A program made the translations under genes and the position numbers. The notes under the pieces were generated by a model that saw nothing but the letters and a program-made list of their open reading frames with translations, did no database searches and was not told the origin of the DNA. Shown piece by piece: positions 4,756 to 5,467 of a stretch of 5,467 nt of DNA. The stretch spans positions 1-5,467 of the forward strand of contig JAFLZE010000071.1 in assembly GCA_029785685.1 (NCBI GenBank), in the 5' to 3' direction. The DNA comes from Nitrososphaerota archaeon (GTDB taxonomy: Archaea > Thermoproteota > Nitrososphaeria > Nitrososphaerales > UBA183). Position 1 is the stretch's first letter. Each line of letters opens with the position of its first letter.

Positions 4756-5467
4756 CCAAGTCCTGTATCCTGTCCCCTATTATCGAGAAGCAGACGACCA
4801 CCAGCATGATCACCAAGGCCGGGAAGAGCGCCCACCACCATGCGCCTGGGATGTATGCCAGGCCGTCAGAGGTCATTGACCCCCACTCCGGGACGCCGAT
4901 TTGGAGCCCTATTCCGAGGAAGGCGAGAGTGGAATAGGTCAGTATCACGTTGCCGAGGTCGAGTGAAGCTATGGCTATGATCGGGTCGATGGTGTTAGGG
5001 AAGATGTGCCTCGACATCACCCTCAATGAGCTTATGCCGCTCAGCTTCGAGGCTTCCACGTACCCTCTGTTGCGCTCCCTCAACGTCTGTGCCCTGAAGA
5101 AACGCGCGTACGGCGGCCACCATACCACTACCAGTGCGACGAGCACCACGGTGTAACCGTTCCCGAGGAGGATGGCAAGGGCGATGGCAAGGAAGATGGC
5201 AGGGAAGGCGAGGAACGCGTCAGTCACCCTCATCAGCACTTCGTCTGCCCACCCTCCGACGTACCCTGCCGATATCCCGGTGAGCATCCCGATGACGATC
5301 GCCGAGGCTACGACAAGCAGCGCCGCCATGGCGTCTCTCGGTGCCGCGTAGAGGATCTGGGACAGTATGCTCCGACCTTCGAAGTCGTATCCAAGCAGCG
5401 CTTGGAGGCTCCCGAGATTCGGGGCGATCAGTGAGTTGTGGAAGTCGACCTGAAGCGGGTTTGACGG
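4733..5467 (-). CDS. Peptide-type ABC importer permease, DppC/OppC-like, N-terminus off window
   Basis: Integral membrane subunit forming half of the transport channel with a DppB-like partner. 244 residues are visible; the frame is open to the right edge, so roughly 40-60 N-terminal residues including the first membrane helix are missing. Visible parts are GYDFEGRSILSQILYAAPRDA just before the second helix, which corresponds to the conserved LGTDxxGRDxxSRxxYG of DppC, then several helices. The cytoplasmic coupling (EAA) loop follows: YVEASKLSGISSLRVMSRHIFPN, with the invariant Gly and the I-x-P-N end. The conserved LAFLGIGLQ and PEWGSM motifs come next. The C-terminus [15 protein letters not shown] is a variant of the usual GDxLRDxLDPR. 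Met at 5329 is internal, not the start. The DppB-like permease and binding protein probably lie upstream, beyond 5467. Confidence 0.93.
   Translation of the reverse strand, partial: PSNPLQVDFHNSLIAPNLGSLQALLGYDFEGRSILSQILYAAPRDAMAALLVVASAIVIGMLTGISAGYVGGWADEVLMRVTDAFLAFPAIFLAIALAILLGNGYTVVLVALVVVWWPPYARFFRAQTLRERNRGYVEASKLSGISSLRVMSRHIFPNTIDPIIAIASLDLGNVILTYSTLAFLGIGLQIGVPEWGSMTSDGLAYIPGAWWWALFPALVIMLVVVCFSIIGDRIQDLVGGRLSY

Overview
The window is archaeal chromosomal DNA, moderately GC-rich and densely coding. The archaeal call rests on four things: a TATA-binding protein gene at the left edge; a signal peptidase I with the Ser/His/Asp (Sec11-like) active site rather than the bacterial Ser/Lys pair; AT-rich TATA-like boxes about 27-30 nt upstream of start codons, which implies leaderless mRNAs; and heavy use of GTG and TTG starts. 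The protein sequences look most like the Nitrososphaeria/Thaumarchaeota side of the Thermoproteota. That placement comes from memory of these families, not from a search. A peptide-type ABC importer would suit a heterotrophic or mixotrophic member rather than a strict ammonia oxidiser.

Layout, left to right. (1) Positions 1-370, minus strand: the N-terminal two thirds of TBP, running off the left edge. (2) 481-774, plus strand: a 97-residue protein with two CxxC knuckles, function unknown, divergent from tbp. (3) 771-1292, minus strand: archaeal signal peptidase I, convergent with the previous gene; the two stop codons share a CTAG. (4) 1373-1687, plus strand: a small protein with two membrane segments, divergent from the peptidase across an 80-nt region holding two opposed TATA boxes. 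(5) 1777-2340, plus strand: a single-domain Mrr-like PD-(D/E)XK nuclease homologue. (6) From the right edge down to 2348, minus strand: a tightly packed transcription unit of a Dpp/Opp-type permease (DppC-like, 5' end off the window), two paralogous ATPases (DppD/OppD-like and DppF/OppF-like), and a membrane-anchored PH-like protein. Each gene overlaps the next by about 8-23 nt if the outermost starts are used.

How they work together. The right half encodes the inner part of an ABC importer: one of two permeases and both ATPases. The other permease and the solute-binding protein would lie beyond 5467. The PH-like protein is translationally linked to it but has no known role in transport. The left half is housekeeping: basal transcription, signal-peptide removal and a probable DNA-processing nuclease, each apparently under its own promoter.

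No mobile element, CRISPR array, tRNA or rRNA gene is visible, and no gap between genes exceeds 110 nt. I do not see a clearly new multi-gene system. The least explained parts are the CxxC protein beside tbp, the two-TM protein beside the signal peptidase, the solitary Mrr-like nuclease and the PH-like protein at the end of the transporter operon.
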